NCBI GenBank assembly: GCA_050084985.1 | Contig: JBITNC010000002.1 | Coordinates: 17,484,001 to 17,548,000 of the forward strand | Length of the DNA stretch: 64,000 bases | Source: Nageia nagi | Taxonomy: Eukaryota > Pinophyta | Reading direction: 5' to 3' | Part shown: positions 38,501 to 48,589 of the stretch, piece by piece | Numbering within the stretch: position 1 is the stretch's first letter | Layout of the letters: each line of letters begins with the position of its first letter | The notes under the pieces: generated by a model | Database searches by the model: none | What the model was told of the DNA's origin: nothing | The model's input: only the letters and a program-made list of their open reading frames with translations | Program-made: the position numbers and the translations under genes

Positions 38501-39410
38501 CAAAAATTCTAGGGTTTTTAACAAATCATGCAAAATTATGGAGCTACCAAAAAATCCTAATATATTTTGGTATAAATATATACATTTTTTAGTTTAATAA
38601 TTTATAGATAAATAAAAATAATTTATAATAATAATAAATATATTTATCTATCTATGGGATATAAATAGAAATAAGACTAGTGACATGAGACCTAGAATGC
38701 AATATTTGTAAGTGTTAAGATCAATATCAATAGTGATCAAGCTCGTCTCCATTTTTTAGAAACCAAAATCCAAATCAAAATGAAATATGAAATTGAAAGA
38801 TACATATATTTACTTATTTTAGAGAAATAAAGGATGTGGAGAATATGAGATTGGATCACATAACTTTTGAAATATTGATATCTTATAAGAATAGGTTCTA
38901 TAATGATCTTGTAGAATAAAACATTCCCATTAGAAGCCTATTTTGAGGGAATTTTAACTTGTATTGAATTACAAACTCTATCTTGTGAGTTCAAGATCCT
39001 TGCCTTTCAATATGATTTCTTTAACTTTATCTCAAAAACTAATTATTTTTAACCAAAATACTCTCTAATTTACCTTAATGATTAACAATAATTTTCTTGA
39101 TGTCTTGGGTTTTTAGTAATGATTTTTATGTGCTCAAAATTGTGGTAAAGAGAGATATCTTAAGTTCTTTTTGAATGATATGCTTGATTTCTAAAGTTTG
39201 TGATAACTCAATCATCAAGTATATTGATTCTTTAAAATGTTTTTTTTAGTCTTCTCTTATTCATTTTTAAATAAATCAAAAGAAGCACATTAGTTGACTT
39301 TCCTTTGAAATTATAATAAACTTTATTTAAATTTTCTTTATTAATTTGATACATCTTAGATACAGAAAATATGCACTTTAATAAATTAAAAATTAAAAGT
39401 AGGTTTCTAC
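38500..39410. other. AT-rich DNA, no gene seen
   Basis: Between element E and the repeat array hit by element F. No motif or repeat boundary recognised. Confidence 0.35.
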
Positions 39411-39412
39411 AC

Positions 39413-39465
39413 AAACTATGATTTGATTTTTGTTGTTGGGGTAAAAGGTAAACATACAAAATATG
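39413..39465 (+). repeat. Tandem ~45-bp repeat array, left part
   Basis: One unit (TATGATTTGATTTTTGTTG followed by GGGTAAAAGGTAAACATA) of the array that continues right of element F at 47632-47910. Element F inserted inside the array. Confidence 0.65.
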
Positions 39466-40834
39466 TGTTGATTGAGATTGTGTAATATGTGCGCCTGGAA
39501 CAATCTTAACCAAAGTAGTTCACGAACAGACTGTAGGACGCAGCCTGATCTCCGGAGAAGGCCGGTTCCTTATCCATTGGGCAGAGAAAAAGTAACAGGA
39601 AAGAGATAAAAAGAGTAGGGAGCGAGAGATTTAAGCAAAAGGATAGGGTAACAAGAAAGGAAGTAAAAGGATAGGGTAACGAGAGAGAAAGCAAAGGGGT
39701 AGATCACTAGTTCAGCGCGGGCTTTCGCAGTGTGCGAAACCTTGGCCTGAATCTAGTGTCGCAGCCACAGAACAAGTTCTCACTCTCTGAATAGCTCCCC
39801 AGCTTCTACTCTACCATGTAGCAGACACAGTTATACTAGCAACCCGCAACTATTACTCAGGAAACAAGCTAAGCTGCCACAATGTAACCAAATTAAGAAT
39901 AACAATTACGAGTGCTAGACAAGAAAGGTCAAGATGGTTTCATAGTACCGGACTGAAGCTACAGGTCTTCGAGAACAAATGAAAAGGGCAATACTAGGCT
40001 TCCGACCCTAGTTTCTCTTTATTTTCATATATTTATACTGTGTTAATAACAGTTACAAGATTACAGAATAGAAACGTTTACAAAACGGCCGCAAGATTCT
40101 GGCCTTCTTGAACTGATATCACCTACATATGACACTTGGCCGACTGTTACAAAATTGGGCAGATCGCCGACGATTCGGTTCCCTGATGATGGCACTCAGG
40201 TATTTTGCAGACTTCCTTCTCTCCCGGAATATTCAATTCTCCAACTCGGACTCTTCGATCTTTCCTTGCGGCCTATTTTCCTCTGGGCGCGGTCTTAATC
40301 CCAAATGTTAATCTTTACCCTTCGCCTGACGTCAGTCTTGAATCTCCGGACTTCTTCATTCACTGGCTCCGGACACTAAATTACTCCTTGATGATGTCAT
40401 CCATTCCGGGCTCCGGTTTGCTTTATGAATGCAAACTTCATATTTCCTTGTGACGTCACCTTTCTTCCCTTCGGAATGTTTTCCTTTATGGCTCCGGATA
40501 CTAAGTCGCTACCTGCTGACGTCATCTCCTCCGGACTCCGGTTTCCTTTGCAATTATGAGCTTCTTTTTTTCCGTGATGTCATCTTCATATATCCGGAAT
40601 GCTTTGTTTCCCGGAGACACTTGTGCTTACTTCGTCTTTTCCGGAACTTGGTCCTTGCCGAAAGATGAATATCTTATTCTCCGCCACGTCACCATTTCAT
40701 TCCGAAAAACTTTACTCTGATCCCGAGCTACGTTATCCGCTCCAAAAAACTCCAGAGAATCTAAGAATGAACCCATGGTTGAAATTAAGGTATACCGGGG
40801 CTTTAATAAAGAATTTATTTTGTAGGAATCTACA
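39466..40834 (-). repeat. Element F 3' LTR
   Basis: 1369 bp; on the minus strand begins TGTAGATTCC and ends CAATCTCAATCAACA. Contains the same TATA box (40030-40037) and CRE-like array (40327-40582) as the 5' LTR. No clear polypurine tract precedes it: the adjoining interior reads CAGAAGTCGCCATAA. Confidence 0.93.
40327..40582. promoter_or_regulatory. Array of five TGAYGTCA palindromes in element F LTR
   Basis: TGACGTCA at 40327-40334, 40451-40458 and 40517-40524; TGATGTCA at 40392-40399 and 40575-40582; a further CACGTCAC near 40686. Spacing is 58-66 bp. TCCGGA/CTCCGG motifs alternate with them, suggesting an amplified module. TGACGTCA is the core bound by plant bZIP (TGA/CREB-like) factors. 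The array lies upstream of the TATA box in the minus-strand sense, where an enhancer is expected. The same array in the 5' LTR is at 47124-47379. Confidence 0.7.
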
Positions 40835-40928
40835 TTATGGCGACTTCTGAGGGAAAATTTCGCCTTTATGGAAGAGGAATTTAGAACCCAGTCTGTTATT
40901 TACATGAATCAAAGAATTATACCTCACT

Positions 40929-43187
40929 TTAGTTCTGCAGACTCAGGATCTGCTCGACTTTATTCCAATTCGCCGGGATCCCGTAAAAATCTTTCAGCCT
41001 TGCTTGCGCTAAGGCTGTATGGTTCAGCACCTCATATGATATATTTGCATGTCTCCTCAGCAACTGCTGTATCCTAAAGCTGCCGTCGGCCAAAGAATCA
41101 AAGAATTTTACAAAATTTGTCTCATCGAAGGACACCAGGAGTGTATCAACATCATCCGTATTCTGAATCCTATTCCGCAGACTACTCAAAAAATCAGCCT
41201 CTGTGACGAGTGAGCCGTCGCTTCTCCATAAGTCTGGAATTCCGGATGCATTCAACCCTTGAATTTCTGATTTTAGAGTCTCCATCTCTTGCGTCCGGCG
41301 TAGGACATTATTACGAATCTCCTGACAAACCCATTTCCCCCTCCCTGGGTAATCAATCGCCGACATGAGCTCCACTCGGTCACCAATGTTATATGACTGC
41401 AATTTCTCATTCGAGAGGCTGTTTAGTCTTTTATTTGCCTGCTTAGCCTGTTCTGAAATGGGGTTCAGAATACTTTCACATCTTGTGACCTCAGCTTCGA
41501 GCCTTTTGAGTTCTGATAAACATGACTCCACATAGTCCCTTAGATGAATTAAGTCTTTGACTTCCTGCATCCTCAGCTCCCAAAATTTTTCTTTTGTATT
41601 TAACAGAAAAGATTTGTCTACTTTATTTGCATTCAGCTTTGCTTGGAGTTCCACCATGTTAGCGTTCAGACTGCTGATCTCCGCTACTCTGGCAGTTATT
41701 TCCGCATCTCTTTGAGCGATGATAGCATCCTTTTGGCTCAGCTTATCCGCTGTAGGAGCCATCGCTAAACTAGTCTTCAAAATTGATATATTATTCTCCG
41801 CAGCCTTCAGTTTTATTTTATTCGTGTCTAATTGCTGCTTCATGGCTTCATGGGCCTTTTGCAGCTTATGGTATTTGACCTCTAACTTGGTAAGTTCTGA
41901 TATGTTGAGATCGACAGCTGTTTGTAGGAGCTCGTTCTTATCACTCCTAGATATGCTGCGGGTGTCAATCTTCACCCGGGTGTTCATGGATGACAAATCA
42001 CTTAGCCCTTCTTGTGGATCCTGGACAATAGCCATTTCCAGCACCTTATGCTTCGGATCCATGGATGTCCGGAACCTTACCGGATTTTCCGGAAGTGGAA
42101 GTTTTTTCGCTTGCTTCTGCATCCATGACTCCTGCCCTTGTTTCATCTGCTGATACTGCTGCATGATGCCATCCATGGATACCTGCTGCCCTGATATCAT
42201 GATGAAGGGGGATCTGGCGCTCAACTCCTGAGATGAAGCGGCTACGATCTGTTGAGCTGGTGTCACGGGACTAGCTTGGCTGGCCCCGGGGTTACTGTTT
42301 CCGGAAAGATCCGCTGCAGGAAGTGTTGAGATAGAGAGAGGAGCGGACGATGGAGGTGGGGAGGGTTGGGGTGATGAAGGTATTGTAATGATGCTTGCGA
42401 GGGGAGGAATTTGTAGAATGGGTGTAGGAAGAGGGGGGCTCTGCCATTGGGTGGACGGTGGTGAAATGAGAGATGGTATGTGTGCAGCTGGAATAGCTGC
42501 TGAGGGCGTCGGGCTCCTCCTTCTCCTTTTAGGTGGTGGCGGTAGTGATGCCTTCTCCATCTGTGTTTTCCTTTTGGCCATGTAGACTCTTTCTGGCCTC
42601 TTAGTCACCGTCTCTGTGGAAATCTCCCTGATTTCCTCCTCATGTTGCTTTTCCCGGGCTGGTGCTTGAGACATAGCATGCCCCTGCTCTTCACTGTCAT
42701 CAGAATCTTCACCCGTAGGAACTTCTGTGGGATGTTCCAATTCCCACATCTCCTCAAATTTGTCGTCTAGATCAGATTCTAGAGGAGTGTTCCTATTCCC
42801 AGACTCAATCCTGTACTGGGTAAAGGCAGCTATTTTTTCTTCACTCCATCTCTGATCTCTTAGTGTTTTCAAAGCCTTTTTTGAGATGGAGTCGGTCTTC
42901 AGGTCAAAAACGGCTTTCCTGTTATAGAAACTCAGCCATGGCGGTAACAAGTCCTGGGTGATTACGGCGGTGGGCATCACCTTGTCTTCCTGCTCCGGAT
43001 TTCGCCACTTAAGCAGCTCTGGCTTATTTTCGGCTCTAAAAGCCGGGGAATTGGGTTGGCTTCTCAGCTTCTTGCCAAAAATATCCTCTGGATCATATAG
43101 ACAATATGAACTCAATTCCTTCAATTTTAGTTTCAATAACTTGCCCCTTAAATAGTCGCTTACTCCCGGCTTTGGAGCACCAGGTCA
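40929..43187 (-). CDS. Element F ORF3: Pro-rich, coiled-coil protein of unknown function
   Basis: Open frame of 735 codons from TTG at 43136 (frame open back to about 43187); the first ATG is codon 54 (42977). No pol motif. Visible parts: acidic segment (residues about 118-150), basic nuclear-localisation-like PPPPKRRRRSPT (199-210), Pro/Ser-rich stretch (210-300), Gln/Met-rich patch (320-345), long heptad-rich coiled coil (about 400-560), and a C-terminal globular-looking region (600-735). It overlaps the end of ORF2 by about 25 nt in the -1 frame and lacks an early ATG, so it may be expressed as an ORF2-ORF3 fusion by frameshift, or from codon 54, or a recent indel may separate one gene. 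The frame is long and uninterrupted in a young element, so it is probably under selection. Function unknown. Confidence 0.75.
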
Positions 43188-44155
43188 TGCACTTTGTGGG
43201 GGAGAGCATAGACTCCTCTCTTTTTGGCGGCAGCTCCGTATTTGGAGTCAATATAATCCATCTGTCTGGCGTATTCCACACTGAAAATCCAATCAGTTAC
43301 ATGAACTGGTAGCAAAAACGGGGCCCCAGAAAACCCATACAGTCTTATGAAAGTCCCATTTTCCGCAAAAAACCAGTCCCCGACCTCTCCATGGGGCATG
43401 CGGAGGTATAGTTTGGAGGCTGTTGATAACCTCGGAACTGTGGGGGTTAATAGACCCATTGCTGGAACTAAAAATTTCTCCACAAAGGAGTAGTAATTTT
43501 CCGAAGACCTCACCTCCTCGGTCCACTTGTCCACTGGCTTCTGAGACCCATCTTCATTACTCTGGACCAGGGTTAGATTTTTGAAAACCTCGGCATTTTG
43601 ATGAATCATCATCCAGACAATGTATGATGTATAAGCAAAATGAAATCCATCGCCAATCCTTGCTAGCTGTTCCGATATTCCATCCGAAAGGGCACTAGAC
43701 CAGTCATACATTGCGGGAGAAACTGGGTGAGAAATCCGATAAGCTATAACTAACCTTGAAGGTGAGACATATCTATCTGTTTCCTCCCCTGCTGCTATGG
43801 CTAGCATGGACAATAGTAATTGCAGATGTGCAGAAAAGTTTGAGAGTGGGAGTTCAGAACTGGGGAACTCTCTAAACTTTGCGGAACCGGCTGTATTTTT
43901 TTTTAGCCAAGCAGTGATATTTGCTCTTAGGTTGGCGCTAGGTGTGATATACCAATCAATTTGCATGAGGGGAACCATAGGAGGGGGTGGACTGAAAGCC
44001 TCCGCTATTGCAACAGAATCCAAATTTAGGATAGTTCTACCTTGCAAGTCTCTGACTCTCCTAGTTGCAGGATCGAATGCCCCTCTTATGATTTCTACCA
44101 ACTCGGGAGCAGGAAAGCATCTATGAGGGATGAAATGCATGAGACCCGAACCCAT
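43160..44155 (-). CDS. Element F ORF2: 331-residue protein of unknown function
   Basis: Begins MGSGLMHFIPHRCFPAPELV. The frame is open upstream to about 44310 but without ATG. Mainly globular, with a central helix-rich part (LQLLLSMLAIAAGEETDRYV near residues 112-131) and no zinc finger or catalytic triad that I recognise. The N-terminal PHRCFPAPELVEI plus a later VRDLQGRTILNLDSVAIAEAF distantly recalls the 'putative plant transposon protein' domain found in extra ORFs of some plant retroelements; this is a tentative comparison. Followed by ORF3 in the -1 frame; preceded by about 700 bp without a long frame after gag, which could hold an intron. What it does is unknown. Confidence 0.72.
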   Translation of the reverse strand: MGSGLMHFIPHRCFPAPELVEIIRGAFDPATRRVRDLQGRTILNLDSVAIAEAFSPPPPMVPLMQIDWYITPSANLRANITAWLKKNTAGSAKFREFPSSELPLSNFSAHLQLLLSMLAIAAGEETDRYVSPSRLVIAYRISHPVSPAMYDWSSALSDGISEQLARIGDGFHFAYTSYIVWMMIHQNAEVFKNLTLVQSNEDGSQKPVDKWTEEVRSSENYYSFVEKFLVPAMGLLTPTVPRLSTASKLYLRMPHGEVGDWFFAENGTFIRLYGFSGAPFLLPVHVTDWIFSVEYARQMDYIDSKYGAAAKKRGVYALPHKVHDLVLQSRE

Positions 44156-44849
44156 TGGGGAATGAGCTATATGATTGAAGCTGAAGTTTGGGCACTTACC
44201 TTCCGCAGTGCCCTTGGGGTTCTTGTTCGGGGCTTGTAATCTCCGTATCCCACAATAACTCCATGGAATCTGATACCTTCTTTGCCGTCTTCGCCACTGA
44301 TCCTGAGCTCATTCTTGTTCGCTTGGCACCTTGCGCTGTGCTTATCAACCTTCTTGGGCCACTGCTTATGCCTCAAACTCGGATTCTCTTGCTCTGTTTC
44401 ACAGTTCCTGGCGATGCTCAGTAAGCGCTAACTTTGCAAATTGGTGAGCCAAAACTTTCTATGAATACTAGCATATAGGTGTCTTGGTAAGTAGTGCTCT
44501 GGGTCTTTTAACAGCTCACTTGAACGCATGATCTTTCGAAGCGAGGGAAATCAACTCACGACAGCCGCATTAATAACTGATTTGCCGTTTTACGATCTTT
44601 TCGGGAACCTTGGGATTTGATTGCATGTACCCTCTTGGAAACTTTTAATTCTGCCGGCGCAAAAAGGTTCCACTACTATTTACGTTACGCTAGTAGTAAA
44701 TTACTGACAACAACCACTCGAAATAAATGCAACATCACACTATTTACAATATGTATACAAATCAAATTCCTTCTTCCCAACGGTCACTTTCCCGCGCTAG
44801 TGGGCTTCAGAAAAAACTACTGTGTCCGCTGGTGTGGAATTCATCAAGT
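44156..44849 (-). other. Element F spacer between gag and ORF2
   Basis: About 690 bp with no long frame on the minus strand. A strong donor-like AAG-GTAAGTGCC sits near 44200, but the next downstream AG (TCATATAG) would give an intron of about 33 nt, too short for a plant. A longer intron using an upstream donor is possible. Confidence 0.4.
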
Positions 44850-46115
44850 TCACGTTCCGGCTTTGTCATCCGCTACGCCAGGCGGAGGAATACCTCCACT
44901 CCTCGACAGATACTCTTGGTATTGAAAAATAGGGCAGGTTGTTTGTTCATGAGCATCATTACAAGCCAAACACAACCCATTAGCCGCCCCGGAAGTGGAA
45001 GCTTGGTCCACGTCCTCATTCAACACATGTTGAGCTTTCTCTACAGCAGGGTAGGGATATCTTCTGGCATTATTTTGTCTGGTCAACACGGTAATCTGGT
45101 TTGCCATATTTCTACACAAATTCCGGAGTTCCTGAATTTCTGTAGATGATGCTACTCCTTGGTTCATATTAGGCTGATGTGGAGCTGGTAAGGCCAAGGG
45201 AGCTCTAGGAATTGGCAAATTTGACGACCAGGGTTGAACAGGGGCAGGAATATTAGCCAGAGGCGGGACTGAACTGATTACCGGAGGTCTCAAAATTTGC
45301 TGTTGTGTTGTGGTTATTGGGAAATAGGGCATTGGCATACGGCTTGGTAATTTCCCAACTGCAATAAGGCATGATTCAGCATATACTGCTTGTCTATAGA
45401 CCTCCGGGAAAGTATTCACTCCGGAATTTTGGATTTGCAGAGAGAGATCCGGAGGAAAGGCTCTCAAATAATACATTAAGGCTTGGAATTGCTGAGGCCT
45501 GACTGGCATGGGTACTCTTGTCCATGTTTTCTGGAATCTAATGTTAAAATCTGGGATTTTCTCTTGTTCAAACCTTTTGATTGACGTGAACTGAGTGAGC
45601 AGAGAAAAGGGATCCCCTAGTTCATTAAACTCCAGGATAAAGGGCTCTGCCAGTTGAGCCCAGGTACTGATGGATCCATTAGAAAGGCCCCTGTACCAAT
45701 CCAGGACCTTTCCTTTGAAAGACTGAGCCAGTAATCTCACCATAACATCTTCATGCTGAATATTGTGAATCTTTGCTAGGCCGGCTACATCCACACAGTG
45801 CTCATAAGCCGTTTTTTCTGAAGTTGCATCAAACTCCGGAAGGGTTTTAAAAACATTTGCTGGGATATCATGTAATACCGCCAGAGCTATAGGAACTCCA
45901 TTGTCCCATTCCGGATAAATGTTCTGAGCTGGATTAGCCATTCTAGGGAAGGTATCTCTAGTATGAAGATTGGATGGTTCTGGCTTGATAGAGGATTTTA
46001 GGGAGTCGACACTATTCAGAGACTTGGACTTGATCAGGGTCTTTCTCCTAGGAGTATCTAACTTCCCAAATTCCGGTTCTTCTTTTGCTGCTCTAGTTTT
46101 AGATCTTGTCCACAT
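44850..46115 (-). CDS. gag: Element F gag (intact)
   Basis: 421 residues from MWTRSKTRAAK (46115); the open frame extends upstream into the 5' LTR (to 46310), but that part overlaps the primer-binding region, so the later ATG is preferred. Retrotransposon gag capsid core at about residues 100-250: LAQSFKGKVLDWYRGL, SISTWAQLAEPF, SIKRFEQEKIPDF, then FPEVYRQAVYAESCL. A Pro-rich linker follows. A shortened zinc knuckle CLACNDAHEQTTC (Cys 382, Cys 385, His 389, Cys 394; spacing C-X2-C-X3-H-X4-C) is near the C-terminus. Gag forms the particle that packages element RNA. No stop interrupts it. No protease follows, so processing would need a partner element. The core parallels the decayed gag of element D. 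Confidence 0.85.
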   Translation of the reverse strand: MWTRSKTRAAKEEPEFGKLDTPRRKTLIKSKSLNSVDSLKSSIKPEPSNLHTRDTFPRMANPAQNIYPEWDNGVPIALAVLHDIPANVFKTLPEFDATSEKTAYEHCVDVAGLAKIHNIQHEDVMVRLLAQSFKGKVLDWYRGLSNGSISTWAQLAEPFILEFNELGDPFSLLTQFTSIKRFEQEKIPDFNIRFQKTWTRVPMPVRPQQFQALMYYLRAFPPDLSLQIQNSGVNTFPEVYRQAVYAESCLIAVGKLPSRMPMPYFPITTTQQQILRPPVISSVPPLANIPAPVQPWSSNLPIPRAPLALPAPHQPNMNQGVASSTEIQELRNLCRNMANQITVLTRQNNARRYPYPAVEKAQHVLNEDVDQASTSGAANGLCLACNDAHEQTTCPIFQYQEYLSRSGGIPPPGVADDKAGT

Positions 46116-46201
46116 AAACTCTAGATTGCAAAAGAAAATGACAGGTTCAAAGCACCTATGATATTCATAAATAATTTGCTTTAATACATACCATGGATGG
46201 T

Positions 46202-46262
46202 GCTTCAGCAGAGTCGCCAATAAATTTCTTCGTGTCCCACCGGGCGTGCCAAAAAGAAATAC
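46202..46262 (-). promoter_or_regulatory. Element F primer-binding region
   Basis: Reading minus from the 5' LTR end: 11 nt, then TGGCACGCCCGGTGGGAC (first bases at plus 46251), and 42 nt from the LTR a second candidate TGGCGACTCTGCTG (plus 46206-46219). Both begin with TGG. The second resembles the tRNA-Arg-type site described for Ogre/Tat-lineage elements, but lies unusually far from the LTR. Which one is used cannot be decided here. Confidence 0.5.
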
Positions 46263-47631
46263 TGTTGATTGAGATTGTGTAATATGTGCGCCTGGAACAA
46301 TCTTAACCAAAGTAGTTCACGAACAGACTGTAGGACGCAGCCTGATCTCCGGAGAAGGCCGGTTCCTTATCCATTGGGCAGAGAAAAAGTAACAGGAAAG
46401 AGATAAAAAGAGTAGGGAGCGAGAGATTTAAGCAAAAGGATAGGGTAACAAGAAAGGAAGTAAAAGGATAGGGTAACGAGAGAGAAAGCAAAGGGGTAGA
46501 TCACTAGTTCAGCGCGGGCTTTCGCAGTGTGCGAAACCTTGGCCTGAATCTAGTGTCGCAGCCACAGAACAAGTTCTCACTCTCTGAATAGCTCCCCAGC
46601 TTCTACTCTACCATGTAGCAGACACAGTTATACTAGCAACCCGCAACTATTACTCAGGAAACAAGCTAAGCTGCCACAATGTAACCAAATTAAGAATAAC
46701 AATTACGAGTGCTAGACAAGAAAGGTCAAGATGGTTTCATAGTACCGGACTGAAGCTACAGGTCTTCGAGAACAAATGAAAAGGGCAATACTAGGCTTCC
46801 GACCCTAGTTTCTCTTTATTTTCATATATTTATACTGTGTTAATAACAGTTACAAGATTACAGAATAGAAACGTTTACAAAACGGCCGCAAGATTCTGGC
46901 CTTCTTGAACTGATATCACCTACATATGACACTTGGCCGACTGTTACAAAATTGGGCAGATCGCCGACGATTCGGTTCCCTGATGATGGCACTCAGGTAT
47001 TTTGCAGACTTCCTTCTCTCCCGGAATATTCAATTCTCCAACTCGGACTCTTCGATCTTTCCTTGCGGCCTATTTTCCTCTGGGCGCGGTCTTAATCCCA
47101 AATGTTAATCTTTACCCTTCGCCTGACGTCAGTCTTGAATCTCCGGACTTCTTCATTCACTGGCTCCGGACACTAAATTACTCCTTGATGATGTCATCCA
47201 TTCCGGGCTCCGGTTTGCTTTATGAATGCAAACTTCATATTTCCTTGTGACGTCACCTTTCTTCCCTTCGGAATGTTTTCCTTTATGGCTCCGGATACTA
47301 AGTCGCTACCTGCTGACGTCATCTCCTCCGGACTCCGGTTTCCTTTGCAATTATGAGCTTCTTTTTTTCCGTGATGTCATCTTCATATATCCGGAATGCT
47401 TTGTTTCCCGGAGACACTTGTGCTTACTTCGTCTTTTCCGGAACTTGGTCCTTGCCGAAAGATGAATATCTTATTCTCCGCCACGTCACCATTTCATTCC
47501 GGAAAACTTTACTCTGATCCCGAGCTACGTTATCCGCTCCAAAAAACTCCAGAGAATCTAAGAATGAACCCATGGTTGAAATTAAGGTATACCGGGGCTT
47601 TAATAAAGAATTTATTTTGTAGGAATCTACA
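46263..47631 (-). repeat. Element F 5' LTR with promoter
   Basis: 1369 bp. In the transcriptional (minus) sense it has the TGAYGTCA array (47379-47124), then TATAAATA (46834-46827), with transcription expected to start roughly 30 bp further. Nearly identical to the 3' LTR. Confidence 0.92.
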
Positions 47632-47910
47632 ATATGATTTTTAATTTTTTTTTTAATCAAGGAAAAAGATAAAATTACAAAATGTGACTTGACTTTTATT
47701 ATTGAGGTGAACAGTAAACATATAAAATATGATATGATTTTTGTTGTTTGGGTGAAAACTAAACATAGAAAATATGACTTGACTTTTGTTTGCATGGTGA
47801 AAGGTAAAAATACAAAATGTGACTTAGATATTTTTAAGGTAAAATCTAAACAAATAAATAGTGAATTTACTTTCATTATTGGGGAAAAAGGAAAATATAT
47901 AAAATATTTC
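47632..47910 (+). repeat. Tandem ~45-bp repeat array, right part
   Basis: Four imperfect units starting near 47682, 47728, 47773 and 47817 (period 44-46 bp), each of the type ATGACTTGACTTTTGTT followed by GGTGAAAGGTAAACATA. Because the period is about 15 codons, short frames run through it on both strands; these are repeat shadows, not genes. Confidence 0.7.
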
Positions 47911-48454
47911 TATCTCTAGCGAAATACTTTAAAAATTATTATTCTAGATTCCTCCTAATTTCAAATGCTTTTCTTCTACGTTCCTTATGTTCCTATGTTA
48001 GTTTGATGTTCGTACATCTTATTTTATGTGCTATGTTTGGATTTAATGCATCCTTATAGTTTGGCCAACTTTAATATTTATCCTCTTATTCTTTGTATTC
48101 TACATTCTAAGAGCATTCCCACTTTTAGCATCATGGTTGATCATCATATGTATTCCTTTTAACATCTCCCATACACATTGTCGAGTGGATATTAAGTTAG
48201 TTACATTGAAGGGGTAAATATCTAGATCATTCAATCAAGATGATTCATAGAAAAGATAATCTTGCAGCATTTCTGGATCATACTTCTTCAAAAATATTGA
48301 ATTCTTCTTTTTGAAGTATGTATGTATGACTTTAAATTCCTTGCAATGTGAGTGCCTTCACATCCACTTGTCTCCCAACTCCCTTAACATGATGTGATAT
48401 ATATAACATCAAACCTAAATGAAATTTTACTTTGGAATATTTCATGTCCCTAGT
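47911..48454. other. No gene seen
   Basis: AT-rich sequence between the repeat array and the duplicated CYSTM-C block. No motif recognised. Confidence 0.35.
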
Positions 48455-48589
48455 CAAAAGTTATAATCTAGAAGTACATGTTTATCCTTTATTAGGTTAT
48501 AATAAAGAAATAATGGAAAGTTTAAATTATTATTATTAAGAAATAAATTACGTAACTTTTTGAATTATAATATAAAATAATAGGTACCC

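Larger units (their letters stand above)
39466..47631 (-). mobile_element. Element F: young LTR element without pol
   Basis: LTRs 39466-40834 and 46263-47631 (1369 bp each, TG..CA) flank a 5.4-kb interior. Perfect TSD ATATG (39461-39465 and 47632-47636). Comparing the LTRs by eye I found one difference (A at 40706, G at 47503, within CATTCCGRAAAAC), so insertion was recent. Coding capacity is on the minus strand: an intact gag ORF, then two long ORFs of unknown function; no PR, RT, RNase H or integrase motif is present. GC content is visibly higher than in all neighbours. The element must use another element's enzymes, or its relationship to retroelements is unusual. Confidence 0.93.

Noticed and set aside
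39506-39694. Identical minus-strand frames of 62 codons at 39506-39694 and 46303-46491, and the plus-strand sets at 40129-40668 and 46926-47465
   Set aside because: They are chance frames inside the two copies of the element F LTR.
41719-42153. 144-codon open frame on the plus strand within element F
   Set aside because: Antisense shadow of ORF3; composition is explained by the opposite strand and no motif is seen. The same holds for the other plus-strand frames at 40129-44925.
44167-44200. Possible 33-nt intron (GTAAGTGCC to TCATATAG) joining an upstream frame to ORF2 of element F
   Set aside because: Too short for a plant intron, and the ORF2 frame already runs through this region without it.
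47424-47919. Overlapping frames of 150 (minus) and 76 (plus) codons
   Set aside because: They run through a 45-bp tandem repeat whose period is a multiple of three, so open frames on both strands are expected.
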